A DNA stretch of 14,853 nucleotides from Bacteroidales bacterium (GTDB lineage: Bacteria > Bacteroidota > Bacteroidia > Bacteroidales > GCA-2748055). A program made the translations under genes and the position numbers. Where the stretch lies: positions 1-14,853 of the forward strand of contig JAOZLK010000040.1 of the NCBI GenBank assembly GCA_029934875.1, read 5' to 3'. Of this stretch, positions 7,836 to 14,853 are shown in pieces (the stretch's first letter is position 1; every line of letters begins with the position of its first letter). The notes under the pieces were generated by a model. The model was given only the letters and a program-made list of their open reading frames with translations, had not been told where the DNA came from and ran no database searches.

Positions 7836-8870
7836 ATGAGAAATATCATAACCATAGGATGCCTGCTGCTTAGTATCTCTCTGACCGGGCAATCCCAGAG
7901 CCCGCAGGAGCAGGCGTATTATAAAGGTCAGAATGGTGTGCTCACCCGGGAGATAGCCTCCTGGTTTGACACTGCCCCTCCTGGCTATCATTCCACTGAA
8001 AGAGCCAATGCGCTCTACCTGGTCGATGCGATTACCCATTATCCTTTCCCGCATGATGATCACCTGAAGGAGATGTTTGCAAACAGGTACAAGAGGGCTC
8101 TGAAGGGAATTCGTGAAACAGAAGTCATTTCCGGTGCTGTTATATGGAACATCTATAACATGTCTTATGTGGTAAAAACTCCTGAAATTACGGTAGCTTT
8201 TGATATCATACGCCTGCCTGATTCATTAAAGAGAGAGGGTGAGGAGGAGCTTCATAAGCAGCTGGCCAAAGAGTTAACGGGGTTGTGCGATATCCTTTTT
8301 ATCAGTCACATCCATCAGGATCATGCAGATCCGTTTGTCGCCAGGGAGTTCCTGCTACAGAATAAACAGGTGATCTCCCCTTCCAGTGTATTCAGAAATG
8401 AAGATTTCTATGAGAGGGTCTGCCATTTAGAGAGGGATGGTAAAAAAGTTCGCATGAAGGTTTCCTCAACAGGGTCTGAGATAGCACTGCGTATCTATCC
8501 GGGACACCAAGCTGTTTCAGCCGATGCGGCGGTAGAGAACAATTTTACAATCATCACTTTTCCAAACAACATTACGGTGGCCCATTCCGGAGATCAGAGC
8601 TGGGGTGATGATTTTGTATGGATCGATCAGATACACAAAGATCTGGATATCGATCTGCTTATGGTGAATACATGGACAGCAGAGCCTGACCGGGTAGTGG
8701 CGGGTCTGCAGCCAAACACAGTATTGCCGGGACATATCAATGAGATGTCACATACCATTCCCGGACGTATCCCTTACTGGAAAAGCTATCTTACCTGGCA
8801 AACAGCAGCGTGTGAAGTGATCCATCTCTTTTGGGGCGAATCATACAGCTATGGCATCAACAATGATTAA
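7836..8870 (+). CDS. Secreted metallo-beta-lactamase-fold hydrolase (UlaG-like)
   Basis: This 344-residue protein begins with a signal peptide (hydrophobic residues 4-17, cut near TGQS). An N-terminal segment to about residue 95 has no motif I know. The metallo-beta-lactamase fold follows: SHIHQDH with H158, H160, D162 and H163; YPGHQ with H224; HSGD with D253; and LPGHINE with H300. The metal ligands are therefore complete. The late PGHINEMSH segment and lack of glyoxalase or RNase motifs suggest the UlaG-like branch, whose best-known member opens a sugar-acid lactone; many others are uncharacterised. It could act on a lactone or a phosphodiester released from the glycan, but nothing here decides this. 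It follows the phosphoesterase after an 81-base A+T-rich gap (7755-7835), the largest gap within genes 1-9; I found no convincing promoter or terminator in it. Confidence 0.85.
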   Translation: MRNIITIGCLLLSISLTGQSQSPQEQAYYKGQNGVLTREIASWFDTAPPGYHSTERANALYLVDAITHYPFPHDDHLKEMFANRYKRALKGIRETEVISGAVIWNIYNMSYVVKTPEITVAFDIIRLPDSLKREGEEELHKQLAKELTGLCDILFISHIHQDHADPFVAREFLLQNKQVISPSSVFRNEDFYERVCHLERDGKKVRMKVSSTGSEIALRIYPGHQAVSADAAVENNFTIITFPNNITVAHSGDQSWGDDFVWIDQIHKDLDIDLLMVNTWTAEPDRVVAGLQPNTVLPGHINEMSHTIPGRIPYWKSYLTWQTAACEVIHLFWGESYSYGINND

Positions 8871-8899
8871 GCGGCACATTTTAATTAAATTATTTTCCA

Positions 8900-10279
8900 G
8901 TGAATAAAAATATCATATTTCCGACGCTTGCATTTGTGGCTCTTGGAGTACTTGTTTCATCATACAAGAGAAGCGATACTTCTCTAAAAGAGCCCAATGT
9001 AATCCTTATACTTACAGACGACCAGGGAAGTATTGATCTCAACTGCTATGGAGCCGAGGACCTTACAACTCCAAACCTGGACAAACTTGCATCAGAAGGG
9101 GTTCGTTTCACACAATTCTATGTGGGCAGTGCTATATGCTCAGCATCAAGGTCATGTTTACTTACAGGCAGAACCCCGCAAGCCGCAGGTGTGCCAGGCA
9201 ATGTGCCTTCATTAAAAGGAAAACCAGGAATGCCCACCGAACAGGTAAGCATTGCAGAGCTGATGAAAAGCAATGGCTATACATGCGGTCATGTTGGAAA
9301 ATGGCATTTAGGATATACTCCTGAAACCATGCCACTGGGACAGGGATTTGATTACTCCTTCGGACACATGGGGGGCTGTATTGATAATTATTCGCATTTT
9401 TTCTACTGGGCTGGTCCTAACAGACACGACTTATGGGAGAATGGAAAAGAGATTTACAGAGACGGCGCGTATTTTCCGAACCTTGTTGTTGAAAAGGCCA
9501 AAGCCTTTATAGATGATAATGAAGACAATCCCTTTTTTTTATACGTGGCGATGAATACTCCACACTACCCCTTACAAGCCACAAAAAAGTGGAGAGCGCA
9601 TTATAAGGACCTTAAAATGCCACGAAGAGATTATGCCGGTTTTGTTTCGACTACTGATGAGAAAATTGGCGAAATCATAGATTATATTGACCATAAAGAT
9701 TTAGCTGAGAATACAATTATCATTTACCTGTCAGACCACGGACATTCTTACGAGGAAAGGACCGGGAATGGAGGAGGAAATTCAGGTATCTACAGAGGGG
9801 GTAAGTTTTCCCTTTTCGAAGGTGGATTAAGGGTGCCTGCCATTATTCGCTGGAAAGGACAGATAGACAAAGGTATGGTTCGGGATCAGGTATGCCTGAG
9901 CCGGGACATATTGCCCACAATTGCCGACTATTGCAATATTAAAAATGTACCGGAAAGTGTAAGCGGAAAAAGTATTAAATCTACAATTTCAAGTAGCCAT
10001 GAGGTACATAAAGATGAGGTGCTTTTATGGCAACTTGGAGAACAATGGGCTGTAAGAAAAGGTTCCTGGAAATTAGTTGGGAATCCTATGGACCCTTCAC
10101 CACGAGGCAAAAACCTAAAAATGCCTGACGATCATCTTTTCCTGACAAATCTTGATAATGATGTAGCTGAAAAAATAAATGTAGCAAAACAGAATCAGGA
10201 AAAGCTTAATGAACTTATCAAATATTACCAGGAGTGGGAATACTCTAATGATGAATTTATAAATATAAATGATGAATAA
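8900..10279 (+). CDS. Sulfatase, formylglycine-dependent S1 family, secreted
   Basis: This 459-residue sulfatase starts at a GTG; an in-frame stop at 8882 and no closer ATG make this the only start that includes the hydrophobic N-terminal signal (residues 5-21). Metal-binding D40-D41 lie in LILTDDQG. The maturation motif is CSASRSCLLTGR with C80 as the residue converted to formylglycine and R84 following; it is the C-x-A-x-R variant, with alanine in place of the commoner proline, and is compatible with anaerobic-type maturases. GKWHLG (133-138), TPH (H222), SDHG (D279, H280) and GGKFSLFEGGLRVP (K302) complete the active site. It should remove sulfate esters from a sugar outside the cytoplasm; subfamily and position specificity are unknown. 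No maturase gene is in the window. The gene is much more A+T rich than its neighbours and overlaps the next gene by 11 bases. Confidence 0.94.
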   Translation: MNKNIIFPTLAFVALGVLVSSYKRSDTSLKEPNVILILTDDQGSIDLNCYGAEDLTTPNLDKLASEGVRFTQFYVGSAICSASRSCLLTGRTPQAAGVPGNVPSLKGKPGMPTEQVSIAELMKSNGYTCGHVGKWHLGYTPETMPLGQGFDYSFGHMGGCIDNYSHFFYWAGPNRHDLWENGKEIYRDGAYFPNLVVEKAKAFIDDNEDNPFFLYVAMNTPHYPLQATKKWRAHYKDLKMPRRDYAGFVSTTDEKIGEIIDYIDHKDLAENTIIIYLSDHGHSYEERTGNGGGNSGIYRGGKFSLFEGGLRVPAIIRWKGQIDKGMVRDQVCLSRDILPTIADYCNIKNVPESVSGKSIKSTISSSHEVHKDEVLLWQLGEQWAVRKGSWKLVGNPMDPSPRGKNLKMPDDHLFLTNLDNDVAEKINVAKQNQEKLNELIKYYQEWEYSNDEFININDE

Positions 10280-11660
10280 TACGATACTCAACATTCTCAT
10301 ACTTTCTGCCCTCACTTTCAATGTGTCAGGAAAGATCTCTTTGCCTTCAGTTTTTGCCGATCACATGGTCTTGCAACAGAATTCTGAAGTGGCCATCTGG
10401 GGATGGTCCGAACCGGGTGAAACAGTCAGGATTGTGACCAGCTGGAACCTCAATGACACGATAGTGGCAAAGGCCAACAACTTCTCTGCATGGAAAACAA
10501 GCCTTCAAACCACTTCTGCCGGAGGTCCGTATTCGATTGAGATCCTGGGAAGCAGCAACATTCAGCTAAGCAAGGTGATGATGGGTGAGGTGTGGGTCTG
10601 CAGCGGACAGTCGAACATGGAATGGAGTGCCAATATGGGCATTACAAATGCAGAAGAGGAAATTGCCATGGCCTCTTATCCGAACATCCGCATATTTCAG
10701 GTTCCAAAAATAGGGGCCGAATATCCCCAGCAGGATTGTAAAGCCTCCTGGGAGGCCTGTACCCCAGAGACCATGAGCGCAAGCAGTGCAGTAGGATATT
10801 TCTTTGGCCGGGAATTACATGAGAAACTTGATGTTCCAATCGGATTGATCGTAGCAGCCTGGGGAGGAACACCGGCTGAAGTCTGGATCGAGAAGAGCAG
10901 GATAGAAAATAATCCTGAATACACAGATTTCATGTACGGACAGCTTACAGACTGGTGGCCGAGTACTCCCGGCGCAAGCTACAACGGGATGATTGCACCC
11001 ATCGCACCCTATGGAATTGCCGGAACCATCTGGTATCAGGGTGAATCGAACAGTGCTACGTACCAGGTCTATGCCTCACTTAAAAAGGCATTGATCGAAA
11101 ACTGGCGTACAGACTTTGAAAGGGATTTTCCTTTCTATTTTGTTCAAATTGCACCCTGGGAATACGGAATTGACGGCAAGTCTGCCTATTTGCGGGAGCA
11201 ACAGGAAATGGTGGCAAAATCGGTTCCCAATACCGGGATGGTAGTGATCTCTGACCTGGTAGACGATATCAAAGACATTCACCCGAAAAATAAACTGGAT
11301 GTCGGGAAACGGCTGGCCGCTTACGCGCTTTCTGAAACCTACGCCCTGGATGAAGGGCCCTATAAAAGCCCTTCATTCCAGTCAGCGAGCATCGAAAAGA
11401 ATAAAATGCGGCTCTCTTTCAATGATGTGCCAGGGGATCTGAAATGCATAGGAAAAAATCCTGCTAAATTCCTTGTTGCAGGAGAAGACCGGGTCTTTGT
11501 TACAGCAAAGGCCAGAATTGAAGGAAAATCAATCATGGTCTCTTCAAAGCAAGTCAAAAACCCGGTAGCTGTACGCTACTGTTTCGATAACACCTCGCTG
11601 CCTGATGTATTCAGCAGCGAAGGCCTTCCATTGGCACCTTTTCGGACAGATCAATGGTAA
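10269..11660 (+). CDS. SGNH-type carbohydrate esterase (sialate O-acetylesterase family)
   Basis: This 463-residue protein starts at tandem ATGs (10269 or 10272) inside the 3' end of the sulfatase gene, so translation is probably coupled. A signal peptide (about 1-21) precedes an N-terminal beta domain (FADHMVLQQNSEVAIWGWSEPGE, 29-51) typical of the family. The SGNH hydrolase blocks follow: CSGQSNM with catalytic S115, AAWGGTPAEVW (196-206), WYQGES (255-260) and DIHPKNK with D336 and H338. Members are usually annotated as sialate 9-O-acetylesterases, but many in polysaccharide loci remove acetyl groups from plant or algal sugars, and nothing here indicates sialic acid. Pairing with the sulfatase suggests two substituents are removed from one substrate. 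Length is that of the short single-domain form. G+C is about 45-52% in sampled lines, well above the sulfatase. Confidence 0.92.
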   Translation: MMNNTILNILILSALTFNVSGKISLPSVFADHMVLQQNSEVAIWGWSEPGETVRIVTSWNLNDTIVAKANNFSAWKTSLQTTSAGGPYSIEILGSSNIQLSKVMMGEVWVCSGQSNMEWSANMGITNAEEEIAMASYPNIRIFQVPKIGAEYPQQDCKASWEACTPETMSASSAVGYFFGRELHEKLDVPIGLIVAAWGGTPAEVWIEKSRIENNPEYTDFMYGQLTDWWPSTPGASYNGMIAPIAPYGIAGTIWYQGESNSATYQVYASLKKALIENWRTDFERDFPFYFVQIAPWEYGIDGKSAYLREQQEMVAKSVPNTGMVVISDLVDDIKDIHPKNKLDVGKRLAAYALSETYALDEGPYKSPSFQSASIEKNKMRLSFNDVPGDLKCIGKNPAKFLVAGEDRVFVTAKARIEGKSIMVSSKQVKNPVAVRYCFDNTSLPDVFSSEGLPLAPFRTDQW

Positions 11661-11711
11661 GCAGACGAGTCCCCTGATCACATCTGAACTTCTGCGGGTA
11701 AATTTTCACAT

Positions 11712-11725
11712 CTTGTAATTACAAG
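11712..11725. promoter_or_regulatory. Perfect 14-base palindrome, candidate operator 1
   Basis: CTTGTAATTACAAG is a perfect palindrome in the gap upstream of gene 10. Its core TTGTAATTACA recurs exactly 63 bases downstream. It lies just upstream of the candidate -7 box, where a regulator could touch the polymerase. Identity of the binding protein is unknown. Confidence 0.55.
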
Positions 11726-11739
11726 TTATAATATTGTAG

Positions 11740-11747
11740 TATATTTG
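11740..11747 (+). promoter_or_regulatory. Candidate Bacteroidota -7 promoter box for the beta-helix gene
   Basis: TATATTTG fits the TAnnTTTG -7 consensus of Bacteroidota promoters. Initiation would fall around 11753-11756, about 40 bases before the ATG at 11796. The only TTG upstream at a usable distance lies in the palindrome at 11713-11715, giving a 24-base spacer, somewhat long for the -33/-7 pair, so the -33 element is weak and activator dependence is possible. Confidence 0.45.
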
Positions 11748-11776
11748 ACTCATATTATACTAAATACATAACATGT

Positions 11777-11786
11777 TGTAATTACA
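11777..11786. promoter_or_regulatory. Second palindrome copy, candidate operator 2
   Basis: TGTAATTACA is a perfect 10-base palindrome identical to the core of the site at 11714-11723; with the preceding T, 11 bases are shared. It lies 9 bases before the start codon of gene 10 and downstream of the predicted transcription start, a typical place for a repressor to block initiation or translation. Confidence 0.5.
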
Positions 11787-11795
11787 TTTCAAATA

Positions 11796-14700
11796 ATGAA
11801 ATTCTGGAAATTATTACTAGTCATACTTATAAATGCTTCTACACTTTTTTCACAGGATATAAATCTCCTGGAAAAATACAATGGAGATTTTGAGCTGGGG
11901 GCTGCATTTTGGAGATTTTTTGAAGTTCCAAACAGCATGGGAAGTTCCTGGGAAACTACTGATGATGCAATCAACGGTGATTGGGCCATGAAATTGATCT
12001 GGAATGCAGCGGATGGCACTGTGCAGGACCGGGGTTTTGACAATTGGACGGCCGGGGTGCCTGTCATTGGTGGAAATGACTACACCGTAAAGGCATATAT
12101 GAAAAATGATCCGGGCTACACAGGGCTTTCAGTAGCTTTTACAGTTGGGTTTTTCAATTTTGAAGGAGGCGTTATCTCACAGATTGATCATAAGTATGCG
12201 TTGACCACCTCTTATACTGAGCATGGATTTACGCTTACCACCCCCGGGAATGCCACAACCTGCTGGATTGCATTTCGCTTGTTTGATGCAAGCAATCAAC
12301 GCGTTGCAGGAACGATCTACCTTGATCATGTACGTTTGCTGGGAGATTCATCTGCTTCATTGGATCTATCTCCACGCGTAATGTCAACAAGTGTTCCCAC
12401 TGAGGATGTGCCAATTGCCAGTATTGATGTGACTGAAGAACCTTATGGTGCAAAGAATGATGGATCAGCCGACGCTACTTCGGCCTTCCAGGATGCAATA
12501 AACCGGGCTACTCTTTCGGGCGGAGCTGTAGTTTACGTACCAGAGGGATCTTACCGCTTTGATGGTAAGCTATATATTCCGGAACGGGTGACATTGCGTG
12601 GGGAATGGACAAGCCCGGATGACGGGGGCGGCGTTCACGGTACGGTTCTGATGCCATATGCCGGGAAGGGTAGTGAAGAAGGAGATCCATTTATCAAGAT
12701 GGGAACCGGGGCCGGAATTAAGAATTTATCCATCTGGTATCCCGATCAGTCCGCTCCTTCAGTGAATCCTTATCCATGGACAATTCATTGTACAGGTGTG
12801 AGTACCTCAGTAATTAACGTGACCCTGGTCAATTCCTATAATGGAATTAAGGTGGGGCCCGACCCTAACGCATTGCACTATCTGCGTAATGTATATGGCA
12901 CACCATTAAACCAGGGCATCTGGTTATCACAGACCACCGACATCGGCAGAATAATGAATGTTCATTTTGAACCAAAATACTGGAGTGGATCGGGAATGGT
13001 GAACAGCCCTTCCGAGGACGCTGTATTAAGTTTCTTACAGAATAATGGCACTACAGGATTGCTTATGGGGCGCTCCGATTGGGAATATGTATATGATGTG
13101 TCATTTGTTGGTTATCAGACAGGAATAAAGTTATTCAGGTACAGTGACAGCGGTCCAAACGGGGTGATTTACGGATTGCGGATTGAAAAAAGCAACAAAG
13201 GGATTGATTTGCAAAGTACCAATATTATTGGCTGGGCAATCACCAATGCAAGCATAAGTGTTGAGGGCGATAATTCAGCTTGTGTCTGGGCAAGTGATCT
13301 GTTCAATTCAATTGTTCAGTTTAACTCTTGTGCCTTTGAAGGTAAGCAGGAATCAGCCATCAGATTCTCCGGAAACTCACTAGGCAGGCTAAGCTTTCAA
13401 AATTGCACTTTTGAAAATTGGGGACAGGGTGAAGATATTCCGGCTATAGATTGCAAAAAGGGCTCTGTATCTGTTCTTGGAACAACTTTTGGTATGGATA
13501 AACTTCATATTCGTTTAGGGGAGAGTGTAAGAAACACACAAATCCTGGACAATACTTTTCCAAGTGCCCTGAAAATAGATAACCAGAGCAGATACGAGGT
13601 GCTTATTTCACAGGAGCCTCTACATTTTACCAAGCAAGATGTTCCGCAGCATCCTTATGCAGCAGTACCTCGTCCGGCTAAAGACGATTTGTATGATGTA
13701 GTTGATTATGGAGCAATTGCGGACGGGTCTACAGACAATACCGGTGCATTCCAGTCAGCACTTGATGCTGCAGGGGCAAACGGTGGTGGTACCGTTTATA
13801 TTCCGGCTGGTATGTACAGAATCAACAGTCATCTGCTGGTACCGGGCGGGGTCGAACTAAGGGGAATCTGGGATGTGCCCCATCATTCCATGAGTAAGGG
13901 AAGTGTTTTGCTGGCCTACGAGGGAAAGAATAACGCGGAGGGTATTCCTTTTATTTCCCTGGAATCCGGATCGGGAGCCAGGGGATTCACAGTCTGGTAT
14001 CCCGAGCAGAGCTCAGAAAGCTTTTTCCCTTTCCCATGGAGTATTCAAACCCTTGGGGAAAATTGCTGGCTTAAAGATGTGACCCTGGGAAACACCTATC
14101 AGGGTGTTGATCTTGCCTCCTATCCAAGTGCCGGGCACGTGGTCAGTTACCTGGGCGCAGCACCTTTAAGAACAGGTATTTCTGTTGATAAATGCACAGG
14201 AGATGGCTGGATCGAAAATGTGCAGTTAAATCCTCATTACTGGGCACATACTTCAGGATATCCACAAGTTACACAACCTGACATCAATACCATTATTTCA
14301 TACCAGCAGGGCCAGCTTGATGCTTTTAAAATAGCTACTGCAACAAGCGAGCATATCCTGGGGAATTTCGTTTTTGCAGCAAAACGTGGTTTTTACCTGG
14401 CTCCGGATAAGGGAAACTCCATCATTGATATTTTCCTTCACGGCACCGATGCAGGGAGTAACGCTGTTTTCCTGGAAAGCAATGCCGGATCGAAAATAAA
14501 TTTTGTGAATACCCAACTCGTGCTGCTGGGCTCTGAGCAGAATGGAATTATTACTTCAGTTCCCGGATTTGGGGCAGATGTATCCTTTTACAATACCATT
14601 TCATGGGGAGGAGCGGGTCCTACCACCAACCTGGGTGGCACCGGGAATGTATTGATCCAGCAGTTGCATACCTTGAATGGTGTATTCAAACTAAACAGTG

Positions 14701-14853
14701 GAACGACCCGCCTTGAAAATATTTCAATATCCTCCTATCTTAATCCGCAGTATATGATTGGTGCCGATGTAAGTGCTCTAAAGCTTTTCGGAGCTTATGC
14801 GAGAAATGGTTTTATAGCTTATAACTATGGTGACAGAAGTGTTGTCGAGATGG
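11796..14853 (+). CDS. Tandem-duplicated pectate-lyase-superfamily beta-helix protein with N-terminal CBM-like domain, 5' part
   Basis: The frame opens at ATG 11796 and runs without a stop for 1019 codons to the right edge, so the C-terminus is missing. A signal peptide covers residues 1-20 (cut after LFSQ). Residues about 24-185 look like a jelly-roll carbohydrate-binding module of the CBM4/9 type: NGDFELG at the start and IYLDHVRL at the end. Two homologous units follow, starting DVTEEPYGAKNDGSAD (211) and DVVDYGAIADGSTD (634), 421 residues apart, each with the pectate lyase 3 superfamily entry (YGA..DGS.D.T.AFQ.A followed by VY.P.G.YR). Both keep WYP-x-QS, P-x-PW-x-I and P-x-YW motifs. Superfamily members include GH28, GH55 and lyases; tandem helices recall GH55 beta-1,3-glucanases, but the activity is undetermined. 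It follows a 135-base gap with its own likely promoter. Confidence 0.88.
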   Translation, partial: MKFWKLLLVILINASTLFSQDINLLEKYNGDFELGAAFWRFFEVPNSMGSSWETTDDAINGDWAMKLIWNAADGTVQDRGFDNWTAGVPVIGGNDYTVKAYMKNDPGYTGLSVAFTVGFFNFEGGVISQIDHKYALTTSYTEHGFTLTTPGNATTCWIAFRLFDASNQRVAGTIYLDHVRLLGDSSASLDLSPRVMSTSVPTEDVPIASIDVTEEPYGAKNDGSADATSAFQDAINRATLSGGAVVYVPEGSYRFDGKLYIPERVTLRGEWTSPDDGGGVHGTVLMPYAGKGSEEGDPFIKMGTGAGIKNLSIWYPDQSAPSVNPYPWTIHCTGVSTSVINVTLVNSYNGIKVGPDPNALHYLRNVYGTPLNQGIWLSQTTDIGRIMNVHFEPKYWSGSGMVNSPSEDAVLSFLQNNGTTGLLMGRSDWEYVYDVSFVGYQTGIKLFRYSDSGPNGVIYGLRIEKSNKGIDLQSTNIIGWAITNASISVEGDNSACVWASDLFNSIVQFNSCAFEGKQESAIRFSGNSLGRLSFQNCTFENWGQGEDIPAIDCKKGSVSVLGTTFGMDKLHIRLGESVRNTQILDNTFPSALKIDNQSRYEVLISQEPLHFTKQDVPQHPYAAVPRPAKDDLYDVVDYGAIADGSTDNTGAFQSALDAAGANGGGTVYIPAGMYRINSHLLVPGGVELRGIWDVPHHSMSKGSVLLAYEGKNNAEGIPFISLESGSGARGFTVWYPEQSSESFFPFPWSIQTLGENCWLKDVTLGNTYQGVDLASYPSAGHVVSYLGAAPLRTGISVDKCTGDGWIENVQLNPHYWAHTSGYPQVTQPDINTIISYQQGQLDAFKIATATSEHILGNFVFAAKRGFYLAPDKGNSIIDIFLHGTDAGSNAVFLESNAGSKINFVNTQLVLLGSEQNGIITSVPGFGADVSFYNTISWGGAGPTTNLGGTGNVLIQQLHTLNGVFKLNSGTTRLENISISSYLNPQYMIGADVSALKLFGAYARNGFIAYNYGDRSVVEM

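Noticed and set aside
11661..11700. Terminator after the SGNH esterase gene
   Set aside because: GCAGA and TCTGC can pair only across a loop of over 20 bases, and no T tract follows, so no intrinsic terminator is supported.
1..14853. CRISPR arrays, tRNA or rRNA genes, insertion sequences, phage or defence genes
   Set aside because: No regularly spaced repeats, cloverleaf-like segments, transposase motifs or terminal inverted repeats were seen; almost all the sequence is accounted for by enzyme genes.

Overview
The window reads as a stretch of a Bacteroidota genome. Supporting signs are a type IX secretion (Por-type) C-terminal domain on the first protein, several lipoprotein signal peptides, A/T-rich gene leaders without clear Shine-Dalgarno sequences, one TAnnTTTG-type promoter box, and gene families typical of polysaccharide-degrading Bacteroidota. 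The exact lineage (Marinilabiliales-, Prolixibacter- or Flavobacteria-like) cannot be resolved from the sequence alone. All ten genes lie on the + strand.

Layout. (1) 1-989: 3' part of a GxGYxYP-family putative glycoside hydrolase with a type IX sorting domain, cut by the left edge. (2) 998-1762: secreted alpha/beta-hydrolase esterase. (3) 1788-3086: six-hairpin glycosidase-like lipoprotein. (4) 3122-4315: DUF2961 (GH172-type) lipoprotein. (5) 4336-6636: GH92 alpha-mannosidase lipoprotein. (6) 6666-7754: secreted calcineurin-like metallophosphoesterase. (7) 7836-8870: secreted metallo-beta-lactamase-fold hydrolase. (8) 8900-10279: sulfatase with a GTG start. (9) 10269-11660: SGNH/sialate O-acetylesterase-type esterase, overlapping the sulfatase by 11 bases. 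(10) 11796 to the right edge: a protein of at least 1019 residues with a jelly-roll-like N-terminal domain and two tandem pectate-lyase-superfamily beta-helix repeats, still open at the edge. Gaps between genes 1-9 are 8-81 bases, or overlapping, as in one operon. The 135-base gap before gene 10 holds a candidate promoter and two copies of a palindrome exactly 63 bases apart, so gene 10 probably starts its own regulated unit.

How it may work. Every gene product carries a secretion or lipoprotein signal, apart from gene 1, whose N-terminus is outside the window. Together the set could strip sulfate (8), acyl or acetyl groups (2, 9) and perhaps phosphate or lactone groups (6, 7) from a decorated glycan, and cleave its glycosidic bonds (1, 3, 4, 5, possibly 10). 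GH92 points to alpha-mannosyl linkages and GH172 to furanosides, so a sulfated and acylated alpha-mannan-like or N-glycan-like substrate is a reasonable but unproven guess. No SusC/SusD pair, TonB receptor, hybrid two-component or anti-sigma regulator is present, so this is either part of a larger utilisation locus or a CAZyme cluster without its own transporter.

Base composition, sampled by eye on single 60-base lines, is patchy: roughly 27-33% G+C in genes 1 and 8 and 50-58% in parts of genes 4, 5 and 9. This suggests the cluster was assembled from genes of different history. No RNA genes, insertion sequences, CRISPR arrays or broken genes were seen.
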